Part shown: piece after piece, positions 1 to 7,820 of the stretch
Layout: each line of letters begins with the position of its first letter
Numbering within the stretch: position 1 is the stretch's first letter
Source: JASHUC01 sp963849095
Lineage (GTDB): Bacteria > Pseudomonadota > Gammaproteobacteria > Steroidobacterales > Steroidobacteraceae
NCBI GenBank assembly: GCA_963849095.1
Contig: CAWKGA010000009.1
Span: forward strand, 558,001 to 622,000
Direction: 5' to 3'
Length of the DNA stretch: 64,000 nucleotides
Position numbers and translations under genes: made by a program
Notes under the pieces: model-generated
The model's input: only the letters and a program-made list of their open reading frames with translations
What the model was told of the DNA's origin: nothing
The model's database searches: none

Positions 1-66
1 CTTCGGCCCGTAAGACAGCGCTGCGGCTTCGCCGCGATGCGAGAGGCCTCGATGGCTACAGACGAG

Positions 67-1353
67 TCACCGCTGCCGTGTTTCAGCCTGCTTTGGTGGG
101 TATCGAAAGCCTTCGTACACGAATGCGCGGGAGATCTTCTCGCAGTCCTGTTCGGGCACGCCTTCACGACGCGCAACGGCGTACCACCTTGCACGCACAC
201 GCTCCTCCATTTCATCGATGACGCGCGCAGCTTCTTCGCGCTCGAGTAGAAACCGCGGCGCCTGCGAGATGAGATTTTCAGCGTTCGCATGGCGGCCGTA
301 ATCGCCGATCGTGAGTGCCAGATCGCGACGCTCGATGCTGATCTGTGGAAAGGGCATCAAATCGTAGGCGGGTGAGAGCCGAAAGTCCTGGTTCGGTGCA
401 ATGACGGCGTGGTTGCGCGGATGATCATCGGTGTTTGAGATGAGCGCATTGAAGGTCATGCGCCGGAAAAGCTCCGATGCGTCCGCCTTCGGTTCTCGAC
501 TCACCCGGCGCAGCTCCTCAGCGAGCAGAACATAGGACCAACGCTCGCGATCCTGATGTGAGTCGCCGGTACGAAGGAGCGTGAGCGCAGAGAGCATGCG
601 TGCGCGCCGATAGGCGCTATCCTCGGTGGGCGTCCGATCGAAGCGCTTCACTAGAAGCACATCGCGGCCACCGATCCGAGTGAGGCGACTTTCCGCACTC
701 GAGACACCGCATTCGCGTGCGAGCACCAGCATCGCGTGTTCGACCCGCGCATGGTTGAACGGATCATCCTGGCGGTTGAACTTGGCCACCCACAGCTGAC
801 CCTCGTCTTCGACCACGGCCTTGGGGCGCGCGCCGCCCATGGACGTACCGAGCAGCCGGAAGTCCTCCACCTGCTTGATCTCGGCCGCATGCGCATCCGA
901 GCTTTCCTCGGCAATGAACCGATCGGCAAGTGTTTGCAGGCGCTCGAGGTCCAAAGTGCGGTGGTACGTGCTTGACGGGGCAGGAGGCTCGCGCCCAATC
1001 CCAAAGCCAATGGCGCCGGCGCGGTCATCAGGGGAGTGCAGCAGATAGTCGAGTTCGCCAAGCCCAGTAACGCCCGCGTGCTTTTCAATCACCCGCCGGC
1101 CCCAGTAGTCCGGCCCGGCATCGCGAAGCGCACCGAACATGCCCCTGAGGCGCATCGTCTGGTAGGTGCGATCCGAGAGCGGAAGGTCAATCGGGTCGAT
1201 GGGCACGGCATCGCTGCGTTTGAGATAGCTGCGCCCGTAGACGAAGCGGCCGAAGGAAACACCAGCTCGGTCGGTCGCAAGCACGAACCGGCCCGCGGTG
1301 ACGAACTCGGTCGCCCCGGGGGGCATGAGATAGACGAAAACCTCAGAAGTCAT
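67..1353 (-). CDS. hipA: HipA-family serine/threonine kinase toxin
   Basis: Type II toxin kinase of the HipA fold, about 428 residues, a usual length for the family. In known members the kinase phosphorylates a translation factor such as a tRNA synthetase and induces dormancy. Visible features are the N-terminal beta domain, the glycine-rich stretch TSMGGARPK that binds ATP, the catalytic-loop motif NTDDHPRNH and the following YDLMPF. The ATG at 1353 is preferred over an upstream in-frame codon because it overlaps the antitoxin gene by 11 bp, the usual hipBA arrangement. It is read after hipB in the same operon. The substrate cannot be told from sequence. The catalytic residues look intact, so the toxin is probably functional. 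Confidence 0.9.
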   Translation of the reverse strand: MTSEVFVYLMPPGATEFVTAGRFVLATDRAGVSFGRFVYGRSYLKRSDAVPIDPIDLPLSDRTYQTMRLRGMFGALRDAGPDYWGRRVIEKHAGVTGLGELDYLLHSPDDRAGAIGFGIGREPPAPSSTYHRTLDLERLQTLADRFIAEESSDAHAAEIKQVEDFRLLGTSMGGARPKAVVEDEGQLWVAKFNRQDDPFNHARVEHAMLVLARECGVSSAESRLTRIGGRDVLLVKRFDRTPTEDSAYRRARMLSALTLLRTGDSHQDRERWSYVLLAEELRRVSREPKADASELFRRMTFNALISNTDDHPRNHAVIAPNQDFRLSPAYDLMPFPQISIERRDLALTIGDYGRHANAENLISQAPRFLLEREEAARVIDEMEERVRARWYAVARREGVPEQDCEKISRAFVYEGFRYPPKQAETRQR

Positions 1354-1684
1354 TATCGAGTGCGCCCTTGCCGGTCGGATAGGCATGCACGCGCGCTCGC
1401 GCAGCTCGCTGTACGAGGGGATCGCGCGCAGGATCGGCGAGCTCATGGACTTGACCGAGGAGGTCGTAGGCCCAGAGGAGGGAGAGATAGACGCCGATGG
1501 CGGTGCCGGGCTTGCCGGCTTCGGCGGCGGCGACGGTCCGATAACCTACACCGATCTTTGCAGCGGCCTGCTCGATCGAGAGATTGCGAGCCAAGCGTGC
1601 GGTGCGCAGGTTGGCTCCGAGGGTCTTGAGCGACTGCTCGACCTCAAAGGGGGGCGCCGTCGTGAGAGCGTTTCGCTTGGACAT
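1343..1684 (-). CDS. hipB: HipB-like XRE-family antitoxin
   Basis: Small DNA-binding protein of 113 residues with an XRE/Cro-type helix-turn-helix around residues 20-75 (LRTARLARNLSIEQAAAKIG followed by YRTVAAAEAGKP). It lies directly upstream of the HipA gene and overlaps it by 11 bp, which defines it as the antitoxin and autorepressor of the pair by context. HipB proteins bind palindromes in their own promoter, and a perfect 9-bp inverted repeat is present just upstream of the start (1696-1732). The C-terminal tail is longer than in E. coli HipB. The assignment rests on the HTH and the neighbour; sequence identity to HipB itself was not tested. Confidence 0.85.
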   Translation of the reverse strand: MSKRNALTTAPPFEVEQSLKTLGANLRTARLARNLSIEQAAAKIGVGYRTVAAAEAGKPGTAIGVYLSLLWAYDLLGQVHELADPARDPLVQRAARARVHAYPTGKGALDNDF

Positions 1685-1695
1685 ATGCTTGAGCT

Positions 1696-1732
1696 TTAAA
1701 AGGCTGATAATCGCGTATTCTCGGCCTTTTAA
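1696..1732. promoter_or_regulatory. Putative hipBA operator (inverted repeat)
   Basis: The sequence TTAAAAGGC at 1696-1704 is repeated exactly in inverted orientation as GCCTTTTAA at 1724-1732, with a 19-bp spacer. It lies 12-48 bp upstream of the hipB start, inside an AT-richer patch. A related half-site (CTTTTAAGG) lies near 1802. This fits an autoregulatory operator for the XRE antitoxin, but binding is inferred. Confidence 0.6.
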
Positions 1733-1951
1733 TGGTAACGCTGCGGATCGCCAATGTCCAGCTGATCTACCTTAAATAGCGTAAAAGTGACGTTTTCAAA
1801 TCTTTTAAGGGTGTTTTCGTTCCCATGCCCCCCGCAGCGAACTCTGGGAGCCTATCGGCAACCGACTGGCGTTCGACCGCGGACCACCGCCGCGAAATGG
1901 AACGGCTTTCCGGCAGCAGCCAGGGCCCATCTCCTCGAGGTCCGCGGCCAA

Positions 1952-3769
1952 TCACTCGACTGTCACGGACTTGGCGAGATTTCTGGGCTGGTCGATCTCC
2001 GTGCCGCGCGCAAGGGCTACCCGATAGGCGAGGAGTTGCAGCGGAATGTTCAGCAGGATCGGGTCGAGCTCTGGCTCCGAGGGCGGCACCTCGAGTACTC
2101 CGTCCACCGCGACCGGAAGCGGCCCTGGCTGTGTGACCACGTAGACGGGACCGCGCCGCGCGCGAATTTCCTCTATTGTCGAGACGTTCTTCGCGAAGAG
2201 CTCATCGCGCGGTAGCACGACGACGGTCGGGGTCTGCGGATCGATGAGCGCGAGCGGACCGTGCTTGAGCTCGGATGCCGGGTACGCTTCCGCATGCTGG
2301 TAGCTGACCTCCTTGAGCTTCAGAGCTCCCTCCATCGCGACGGCGTAGCCCGCAGCGCGCCCGATGAAGTAGACATCATGGTACCGAGCGATCGACTGTG
2401 CGACAGGTTCGATGGCTGATTCTCCGGCGAGGATCGCCGCGACTTGGTCCGGCAGCGCATCGAGGGCGGCGAGGAGTCGCTCGCCGCGCGCGGTCGACAG
2501 ATCGCGCAGCCTGCCGAGGTGAATCGCGAGCAAGGCGAACGCGATAGCCGTGCAGGTGAACGTCTTCGTGGACACGACGGAGATTTCGGGGCCGGCGTGC
2601 AGGTAAATACCGCGGCCGCACGCTCGAGCGACCGTACTGCCCACGACATTCACGATGCCTAATGCCCGCCCGCCCTTGCGCGTGACTTCCTGGACCGCGG
2701 CAAGTGTGTCGAACGTCTCCCCCGATTGGCTCACGGCCACGTAAAGCGTGTCGGGCTCGATGACCGGATTACGGTAGCGGAACTCCGAGGCCGGTTCGGC
2801 GTGAGCGGGAATACGGGCGAGCTGCTCGATGAGCTGCGCGCCCATGCATCCTGCAATGTAGGCGGACCCGCATCCGAGAATCTTGATCCGCCGAATTTCG
2901 AGCAGCTCGCGGGCCGCCATCTCCAGGCCGCCGAGGTGGGTTGTCCAGAACCGTCGCTCGAGGCGCCCGCTCAGCGTGCGCCGGATCGCTTCGGGTTGCT
3001 CGGTGATCTCCTTGTGCATGTAGTGCGCGAAATCGCCCTTGCTCAGCGCTTCGGTCTTCCAATCGAGCACCAGGGGCACCTTGGTCGTCGGTCCGCCGTC
3101 GAGCATGTAAGTCTCGAACCGATCTGCCCGCACGATGGCGAGCTCGCCGTCGTCGAGGTGCACGATGCTCCGCGTGTGACGAACAAGCGCGGCAGCGTCG
3201 GAGGCGACGAACATCTCCTTGTCGCCGACGCCGATGACGACGGGACTCCCCTGCCGCGCCACGACGAGCGTGTCGGGACGCTCGGCATCGAGCACGGCGA
3301 TCCCGTATGCCCCCGTGATGAGCTGCAATGCCGCGCGCACGGCCTCCTCGAGCGTATCTCCCCGCATCGCGGCGATGAGGTGCGCGAGCACCTCCGAGTC
3401 GGTTTCCGAGCGGAACCGCACTCCCCTCTCGGTGAGCTGAGCACGCAGCGCGGCCGCGTTCTCGATGATGCCGTTGTGGACGACCGCATATCGGTTCGCG
3501 CCGTCGGTATGCGGGTGAGCGTTGCGATCGCTCGGTTCCCCGTGGGTGGCCCAGCGCGTGTGCGCGATCCCGAGATTTCCCTTGAGGCTCTCGGGCAGCA
3601 GGCGCTCCAGGTCCCGCACCCTACCCTGGCTCTTGTACAGGCGAAGGGCTCCATTTCGGACGACAGCGAGACCCGCCGAGTCATAGCCGCGGTACTCGAG
3701 GCGGTGCAGGCCCTCCATCAGGATGGGCGCTGCGTCCTGGCGGCCGATGTATCCCACTATTCCGCACAT
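1952..3769 (-). CDS. glmS: Glutamine--fructose-6-phosphate aminotransferase (isomerizing)
   Basis: Cytoplasmic enzyme that makes glucosamine-6-phosphate from fructose-6-phosphate and glutamine, the first step toward UDP-GlcNAc for peptidoglycan and LPS. The 605-residue length matches the family. The N-terminus MCGIVGYIG supplies the nucleophilic Cys2 of the class II glutamine amidotransferase domain (about residues 1-220), with LEYRGYDSAG following. Two SIS sugar-isomerase domains occupy about 285-595, and the C-terminus ends PRNLAKSVTVE as in canonical GlmS. No glmS ribozyme-like leader is expected in proteobacteria and none is seen. The gene sits between two toxin-antitoxin modules but shows normal high-GC codon use. 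Confidence 0.97.
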   Translation of the reverse strand: MCGIVGYIGRQDAAPILMEGLHRLEYRGYDSAGLAVVRNGALRLYKSQGRVRDLERLLPESLKGNLGIAHTRWATHGEPSDRNAHPHTDGANRYAVVHNGIIENAAALRAQLTERGVRFRSETDSEVLAHLIAAMRGDTLEEAVRAALQLITGAYGIAVLDAERPDTLVVARQGSPVVIGVGDKEMFVASDAAALVRHTRSIVHLDDGELAIVRADRFETYMLDGGPTTKVPLVLDWKTEALSKGDFAHYMHKEITEQPEAIRRTLSGRLERRFWTTHLGGLEMAARELLEIRRIKILGCGSAYIAGCMGAQLIEQLARIPAHAEPASEFRYRNPVIEPDTLYVAVSQSGETFDTLAAVQEVTRKGGRALGIVNVVGSTVARACGRGIYLHAGPEISVVSTKTFTCTAIAFALLAIHLGRLRDLSTARGERLLAALDALPDQVAAILAGESAIEPVAQSIARYHDVYFIGRAAGYAVAMEGALKLKEVSYQHAEAYPASELKHGPLALIDPQTPTVVVLPRDELFAKNVSTIEEIRARRGPVYVVTQPGPLPVAVDGVLEVPPSEPELDPILLNIPLQLLAYRVALARGTEIDQPRNLAKSVTVE

Positions 3770-3836
3770 GCGAAGCTCTCCCCCGGGCCGAGTGCCGCCG
3801 CGCCGCGCGGACCGCTCGGCTCGTCGCCTCTGTTGC

Positions 3837-4109
3837 TCAGCCGTAGATCATTCGACGTATCTGCCGCTGCGAGTACGGCGGAGCGCAAAAGCGCCAGACC
3901 GACAACTCCGCGGCCAGTTGCATATAGATCTCGGGGTTCGCCAGGCCCGCGGCCTGGAGCGCACGATGCCGCCTTCGCACGAACTCTTCCGGTGTCTCCC
4001 GGAGGTAGCTCAGGACTTCCCGGACTATCCGCCGAGCCTCTTGGCCGGATAGGCGGCTCGTCCGAGCGAGATAGTCGATCAGGTCCTCGAGCTCTCCCGG
4101 ATCCGACAT
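3837..4109 (-). CDS. Small conserved-looking protein of unknown function
   Basis: A 90-residue charged, helical protein beginning MSDPGELEDLIDYL. The middle is rich in Arg/Glu (EFVRRRHRALQAAGL) and the end is PPYSQRQIRRMIYG. There is no signal peptide, membrane segment or recognised catalytic motif. The ATG at 4109 was chosen because the upstream extension of the frame reads poorly and crosses the AT-rich intergenic region. It lies 67 bp upstream of glmS on the same strand and divergently from the AbiE module, so it could be cotranscribed with glmS. The final helix with QRQIRRMIYG resembles a small DNA- or protein-binding module, but I do not recognise the family. Confidence 0.6.
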   Translation of the reverse strand: MSDPGELEDLIDYLARTSRLSGQEARRIVREVLSYLRETPEEFVRRRHRALQAAGLANPEIYMQLAAELSVWRFCAPPYSQRQIRRMIYG

Positions 4110-4246
4110 GCAGGCTGAGTCTGGTGTGAAATCGTGGTGGAGAGCCACATTCTTGCCCGAATTAGGGCAAATATCCAAGTCGAGCAAATCGATACCCACG
4201 AAGATCGCCGGCTCGACATAGCGATCAAACCACAATCATTATGCGT

Positions 4247-4270
4247 TATATGACTATATATGATATATGA
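4247..4270. promoter_or_regulatory. AT-rich repeat block upstream of the AbiE module
   Basis: Three copies of TATATGA start at 4247, 4257 and 4264, about 20-45 bp upstream of the AbiEi start. They are bracketed by two similar elements, ATGCGTTATA at 4241 and TGCGTTTATA near 4271. In an otherwise GC-rich window this AT-rich block is the obvious promoter/operator candidate. AbiEi antitoxins are known to repress their own promoter through repeats. Exact -35/-10 boxes are not assigned. Confidence 0.5.
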
Positions 4271-4291
4271 TGCGTTTATAGTGATTCCCTC

Positions 4292-5092
4292 ATGAGACTC
4301 CGACTCTCCACCGTCCTCGATGACGCCGAGCGGGCCGGCCGCCTCATGCTCACGACCTCGCAGATCGCCGCTGCTCTTCCCGGGTCGTCCCCGGAGGCGC
4401 TGCGTCAGGCATTGCATCGTCAGCAGCGACGCGGCCGCATCGCCCGCGTGGCACGCGGCGTCGGACAGTGGGTGATCGTGCCTCTCATGCACGCACAGAG
4501 CGGTGCACCTCCGCTCGAGACCTGGTTGCACCGGTTCCTAGCCTCCGCGCTCGCGGTCCCTTACTACGTAGGGCTTCTGTCTGCGGCCGAGGCGTACGGA
4601 ATTGCGCCTTATGCCGCGACCGTCGTCCAAGTGATGGTCGCGAAGCAGCGCCGGCCGATCACGGTCGGCCGCCAACGCCTCATTTTCCACACCCGTGCCC
4701 GGATCATCGCCATGCCGACCCGCTGGCACGAAACCGCCGACGGCCGCTATCTCATCTCGACCCCCGAGCTCACAATGCTCGACCTCGTTCGCCGCCAGGA
4801 TCTCGCCGGCGGGGCGAGTCGCACCGCCGAGATCGTTGAAGGGCTCTCTGCGTACGCGCACCCGGAAGGGCTCGCTGCGGCTTTGATCGCAGCTGACGAT
4901 ACGCCCAACGCCCAGCGGCTCGGGGCGCTCCTTTCCAGACAGAAATTCGAGCTCGCCGACACCGTGAGCACTTTCCTCAAGGGACGGTCTCTGCGCGCGG
5001 TGCCCCTGACGCCCGGGCGCATGGATAACAATTACGAAGACGCGCGCTTTCGAGTGCTCCTGCCCGAGCGACTTGGAGAATCGAATACGTGA
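4292..5092 (+). CDS. AbiEi-family antitoxin (type IV toxin-antitoxin)
   Basis: A 266-residue protein with an N-terminal winged helix (LMLTTSQIAAAL, then ALRQALHRQQRRGRIARVARG) and the C-terminal antitoxin domain (YYVGLLSAAEAYGIAP, ISTPELTMLDLV). Such proteins repress their operon and counteract the AbiEii nucleotidyltransferase toxin. The next gene is that toxin and overlaps by 4 bp (GTGA), so the pair is translationally coupled. AbiE systems act in abortive infection against phage and in element maintenance. The assignment rests on domain order and neighbour. Confidence 0.88.
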   Translation: MRLRLSTVLDDAERAGRLMLTTSQIAAALPGSSPEALRQALHRQQRRGRIARVARGVGQWVIVPLMHAQSGAPPLETWLHRFLASALAVPYYVGLLSAAEAYGIAPYAATVVQVMVAKQRRPITVGRQRLIFHTRARIIAMPTRWHETADGRYLISTPELTMLDLVRRQDLAGGASRTAEIVEGLSAYAHPEGLAAALIAADDTPNAQRLGALLSRQKFELADTVSTFLKGRSLRAVPLTPGRMDNNYEDARFRVLLPERLGESNT

Positions 5093-5943
5093 TCCAGCAA
5101 TCGCACCTTACCGCGTGGCAGGCGTACGCGCCCTGGGACAAGCGCAGCAAGATCGAGCAGGACTTGCGGCTCTCTCGTGCGGTGGCAGCGATCTTCTCTG
5201 ACGACGTCCTCTCCGAACATCTCGCGCTCCGCGGCGGAACGGTGCTGCACAAGGGGCACCTCGCTCCGGCGGCACGTTACTCAGAGGACCTCGATCTGGT
5301 ACTCATCAAGCCGCTCGACAAAAGCACACTCGATGCGCGGCTGCGGTCGGTACTCGCGCCGGTGCTGGGCGACCCCTCAGACTCGGTGATCGCCGACGCC
5401 TGGCTTGCCGTGCGCAACGCGTGGAGGCCATCGAAACTTCTGCGGACCATCTACAGGTACGTGCCCCTCGGACTGCGCTACCCGATGGTGGTCAAAGTCG
5501 AGGTGAACCTGAACGAGCAGAGCTCACTCTTTCCGTTCATCGAGGTGCAGGTTGCACTTCTCGATGAGGATGGCGAGCTCACGAGATGCGCGGCGCGCTC
5601 CTATGACATCAACGAGATGTTGGGCAGGAAATTGAGGGCGCTCATGCAGCGCAGGCAGGGGCGGGATCTCTTCGACCTGTATCACGCCGCGAATTTCGGT
5701 CCCCGCGCGACGCCGGCCTGTCCGATCGATGGAGCGCAAGTAATCGAGGCATTCACCTGGTACTTGAAGAACGACGACACACAGATGACTCGGGAGGACG
5801 CCGAGAGCCGCCTTGCGGACCACCTCGCGGATCGCGAATTTCGCACCGACATGCGCCAGCTCCTACGGTACGACTTCGGCCCCTGCAATGCTGACACCGC
5901 CGCCGAACTCGTGCGAACCACGTATCTTGCACATCTGCCGTAG
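5089..5943 (+). CDS. AbiEii-family nucleotidyltransferase toxin
   Basis: A 284-residue protein of the DNA polymerase beta-like nucleotidyltransferase superfamily. The signature appears as LRGGTVLHKG followed by RYSEDLDLVL at about residues 48-73, which supplies the GG and the metal-binding Asp pair. A later YDINEMLGRKLRALMQRRQGRDLFDLYH-type stretch holds the conserved Lys and the RDLFDLYH motif. It starts with GTG inside the stop of the antitoxin gene. Known relatives block growth by modifying tRNA acceptor ends or by binding GTP. The motifs look intact, so activity is plausible. The target is unknown. Confidence 0.88.
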   Translation: MIQQSHLTAWQAYAPWDKRSKIEQDLRLSRAVAAIFSDDVLSEHLALRGGTVLHKGHLAPAARYSEDLDLVLIKPLDKSTLDARLRSVLAPVLGDPSDSVIADAWLAVRNAWRPSKLLRTIYRYVPLGLRYPMVVKVEVNLNEQSSLFPFIEVQVALLDEDGELTRCAARSYDINEMLGRKLRALMQRRQGRDLFDLYHAANFGPRATPACPIDGAQVIEAFTWYLKNDDTQMTREDAESRLADHLADREFRTDMRQLLRYDFGPCNADTAAELVRTTYLAHLP

Positions 5944-6055
5944 TGCGTGCACGCCGAAGCGGTCTACCGAACCCCGTTACCACACCATTGCGAGTCGCCG
6001 GAGCACGCCCGACAATGACTTCCAAGACCGCCCGACCCCTTCGCGGGAGCCGCTC

Positions 6056-7177
6056 GTGAAATCAGTCTGGGCGCTGGGCCTCATGACGGGTACCGTCCTC
6101 GACGGGATGGTCGATGTCGCGATGATCCGAACGGACGGCGAGCGGATCCACGAGCTCGGACCCTGGGCGCTCATCCCTTACTCACGGGATTTGCGCACGC
6201 TTCTATCGGATACCCAGTCCGCCGCGCGCGACTGGCAGTTCGCGGGGTCCGAGCCGGAGATTTTCCGCCGCGCGGAGCAGGCGCTCACGAGTGCCCAGTC
6301 CGAGGCGGTCGAGCAATTCCTCATGCGGAACGGCGTTCCGGCACGGGATGTGGCGATCATCGGCTTTCACGGCCAGACGGTCCTGCACCGCGCGCCGGAA
6401 CGAGGCAGAACCGGTGACACGCGGCAGCTGGGCGATGGTGAAATGATGGCGCGCCGGCTCGGGATCGATGTGGCGTACGACTTCCGCACCGCCGACATGC
6501 GTGCTGGCGGCCAGGGCGCTCCCTTGGCTGCCGTCTATCACGCGGCCCTTCTCGAGCATGCCGCGGCGGCAGAGAATTCGGCCGTGCTCAATTTGGGCGG
6601 CGTCGGGAACCTGACCTGGTGGGGCGGCGCCGAGCATTTCGTCGCGTTTGACACAGGACCGGCCAACGCGCCGCTCAATGACTGGATTCGCGAGCATGGC
6701 CTGGGAGAGATGGACAGGGATGGGATCCTCGCGACGCAGGGACGGGTCGACGAGGCGCGGCTCGAGAGTCTCCTGAAGGACCCCTATTTCTCTTCCCCCT
6801 ATCCGAAGTCGCTCGACCGGAATGCATTCCCGGCCTCGATGGTTGACGGACTCGGCGCAGCGGACGGCGCCGCAACCTTGGCGGCCTTCGTAGGCGCAAC
6901 CGTGGGGAAGGCTCTGAGCTTGGTCCCGCGCCGGCCGGACATGCTCGTCCTGGCGGGCGGCGGACGAAAGAACCCCGCCATCGTCGAAGCCATACGCAGC
7001 CGCGCGGAGATGTCTCCTCTCGTCGCAGAGGCAGTCGGGTGGCGCGGCGATGCGATCGAAGCGGAGTGCTTCGGCTACCTCGCCGTGAGGGCCGCGCGCT
7101 CGCTGCCGATCAGCTTTCCGCTGACGACGGGCGTTCGTCGGCCGATGACCGGTGGGCGCATCGCGAGGTCCTCATAG
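6056..7177 (+). CDS. anmK: Anhydro-N-acetylmuramic acid kinase
   Basis: Kinase that converts 1,6-anhydro-MurNAc plus ATP into MurNAc-6-phosphate in peptidoglycan recycling. The GTG at 6056 is preceded by GGGAG at good spacing and gives about 373 residues, the usual AnmK length; the longer upstream frame is non-coding. Motifs seen are GLMTGTVLDG near the N-terminus (usually GLMSGTSxDG), GFHGQTVLH, LNLGGVGNLTW, FDTGPANAPLND and VLAGGGRKNP. The T/V substitutions in the phosphate-binding loop mark a divergent AnmK clade. The 3' end overlaps the convergent next gene by 6 bp. Its location beside the AbiE pair is unrelated functionally. Confidence 0.93.
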   Translation: MKSVWALGLMTGTVLDGMVDVAMIRTDGERIHELGPWALIPYSRDLRTLLSDTQSAARDWQFAGSEPEIFRRAEQALTSAQSEAVEQFLMRNGVPARDVAIIGFHGQTVLHRAPERGRTGDTRQLGDGEMMARRLGIDVAYDFRTADMRAGGQGAPLAAVYHAALLEHAAAAENSAVLNLGGVGNLTWWGGAEHFVAFDTGPANAPLNDWIREHGLGEMDRDGILATQGRVDEARLESLLKDPYFSSPYPKSLDRNAFPASMVDGLGAADGAATLAAFVGATVGKALSLVPRRPDMLVLAGGGRKNPAIVEAIRSRAEMSPLVAEAVGWRGDAIEAECFGYLAVRAARSLPISFPLTTGVRRPMTGGRIARSS

Positions 7178-7747
7178 CAGAAACGGGATCAGCATTTTCG
7201 TGCGCTGCTGATACGCAGGATAGACGTCCGGAAACTGCTTCGTCATGTGCCCCTCTTCCACTCTCGCGGCATACAAGAAGTAAACGAAACACGCAGCGAA
7301 GAGCGCGAGCCAATTCGGGCTCGCCGCGAGCGCCGAGCCGAGCATGGCGAGCAGAAGGCCCGAATAGATCGGATGGCGTACGTATGCGTAGGGACCGGAC
7401 GTCACGAGCTCGGGTTCCTCCCGAAGCGATGTCGGCATGCCCCAGTTCCGTCCGATGTGCACCCGTGCCCAGATGGCCAAGGCGACTCCAGCCACGCACA
7501 CGATGACTCCGAAGGTCGCCGCGACTCCGCCCGGACCATGCGCCCGCCGCGCGATGTCGGCGAGGAAGGGCCGGGACGCGATCAAACGGATGAGGAAAAC
7601 CACCGCGAAGAAGATGACTAACCGGATGATGCCACTGGACCACCACGAGCTGGAGCGAACAGACTTCTTCGCGCTTAGCGCCGAGATCAGCCAGTAAATC
7701 CAGAGGACCACCCAGCAGAGCCCGATGAAGTCGCCCGGACTGCTCAT
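7172..7747 (-). CDS. Isoprenylcysteine carboxyl methyltransferase-like membrane protein
   Basis: A 191-residue integral membrane protein with about five hydrophobic helices. The C-terminal part carries the ICMT/PEMT-family signature: GPYAYVRHPIYSG (SAM and substrate site) followed by EEGHMTKQFPDVYPAYQQRT. Family members methylate isoprenylated cysteines in eukaryotes or phospholipids and other lipids; bacterial substrates are mostly unknown. The ATG at 7747 has GGAGAG seven bases upstream and is preferred to an upstream TTG. It is the last gene of a minus-strand run and follows the FMN dehydrogenase by 73 bp. The family is clear; the substrate is not. Confidence 0.85.
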   Translation of the reverse strand: MSSPGDFIGLCWVVLWIYWLISALSAKKSVRSSSWWSSGIIRLVIFFAVVFLIRLIASRPFLADIARRAHGPGGVAATFGVIVCVAGVALAIWARVHIGRNWGMPTSLREEPELVTSGPYAYVRHPIYSGLLLAMLGSALAASPNWLALFAACFVYFLYAARVEEGHMTKQFPDVYPAYQQRTKMLIPFLL

Positions 7748-7820
7748 TGACGAACTCTCCAATCGGATTCACCTGCGGTGCAGGACGTGGATGGTGCGGA
7801 CCGTGGGCGGCGCTGCCCGC

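Noticed and set aside
37..249. Short plus-strand frame at the window start
   Set aside because: Antisense to the 3' end of hipA, no ribosome site or homology-like motif.
1767..1951. Tn7-type attachment site downstream of glmS
   Set aside because: The region beyond the glmS stop was read for transposon ends and tns genes; none were seen.
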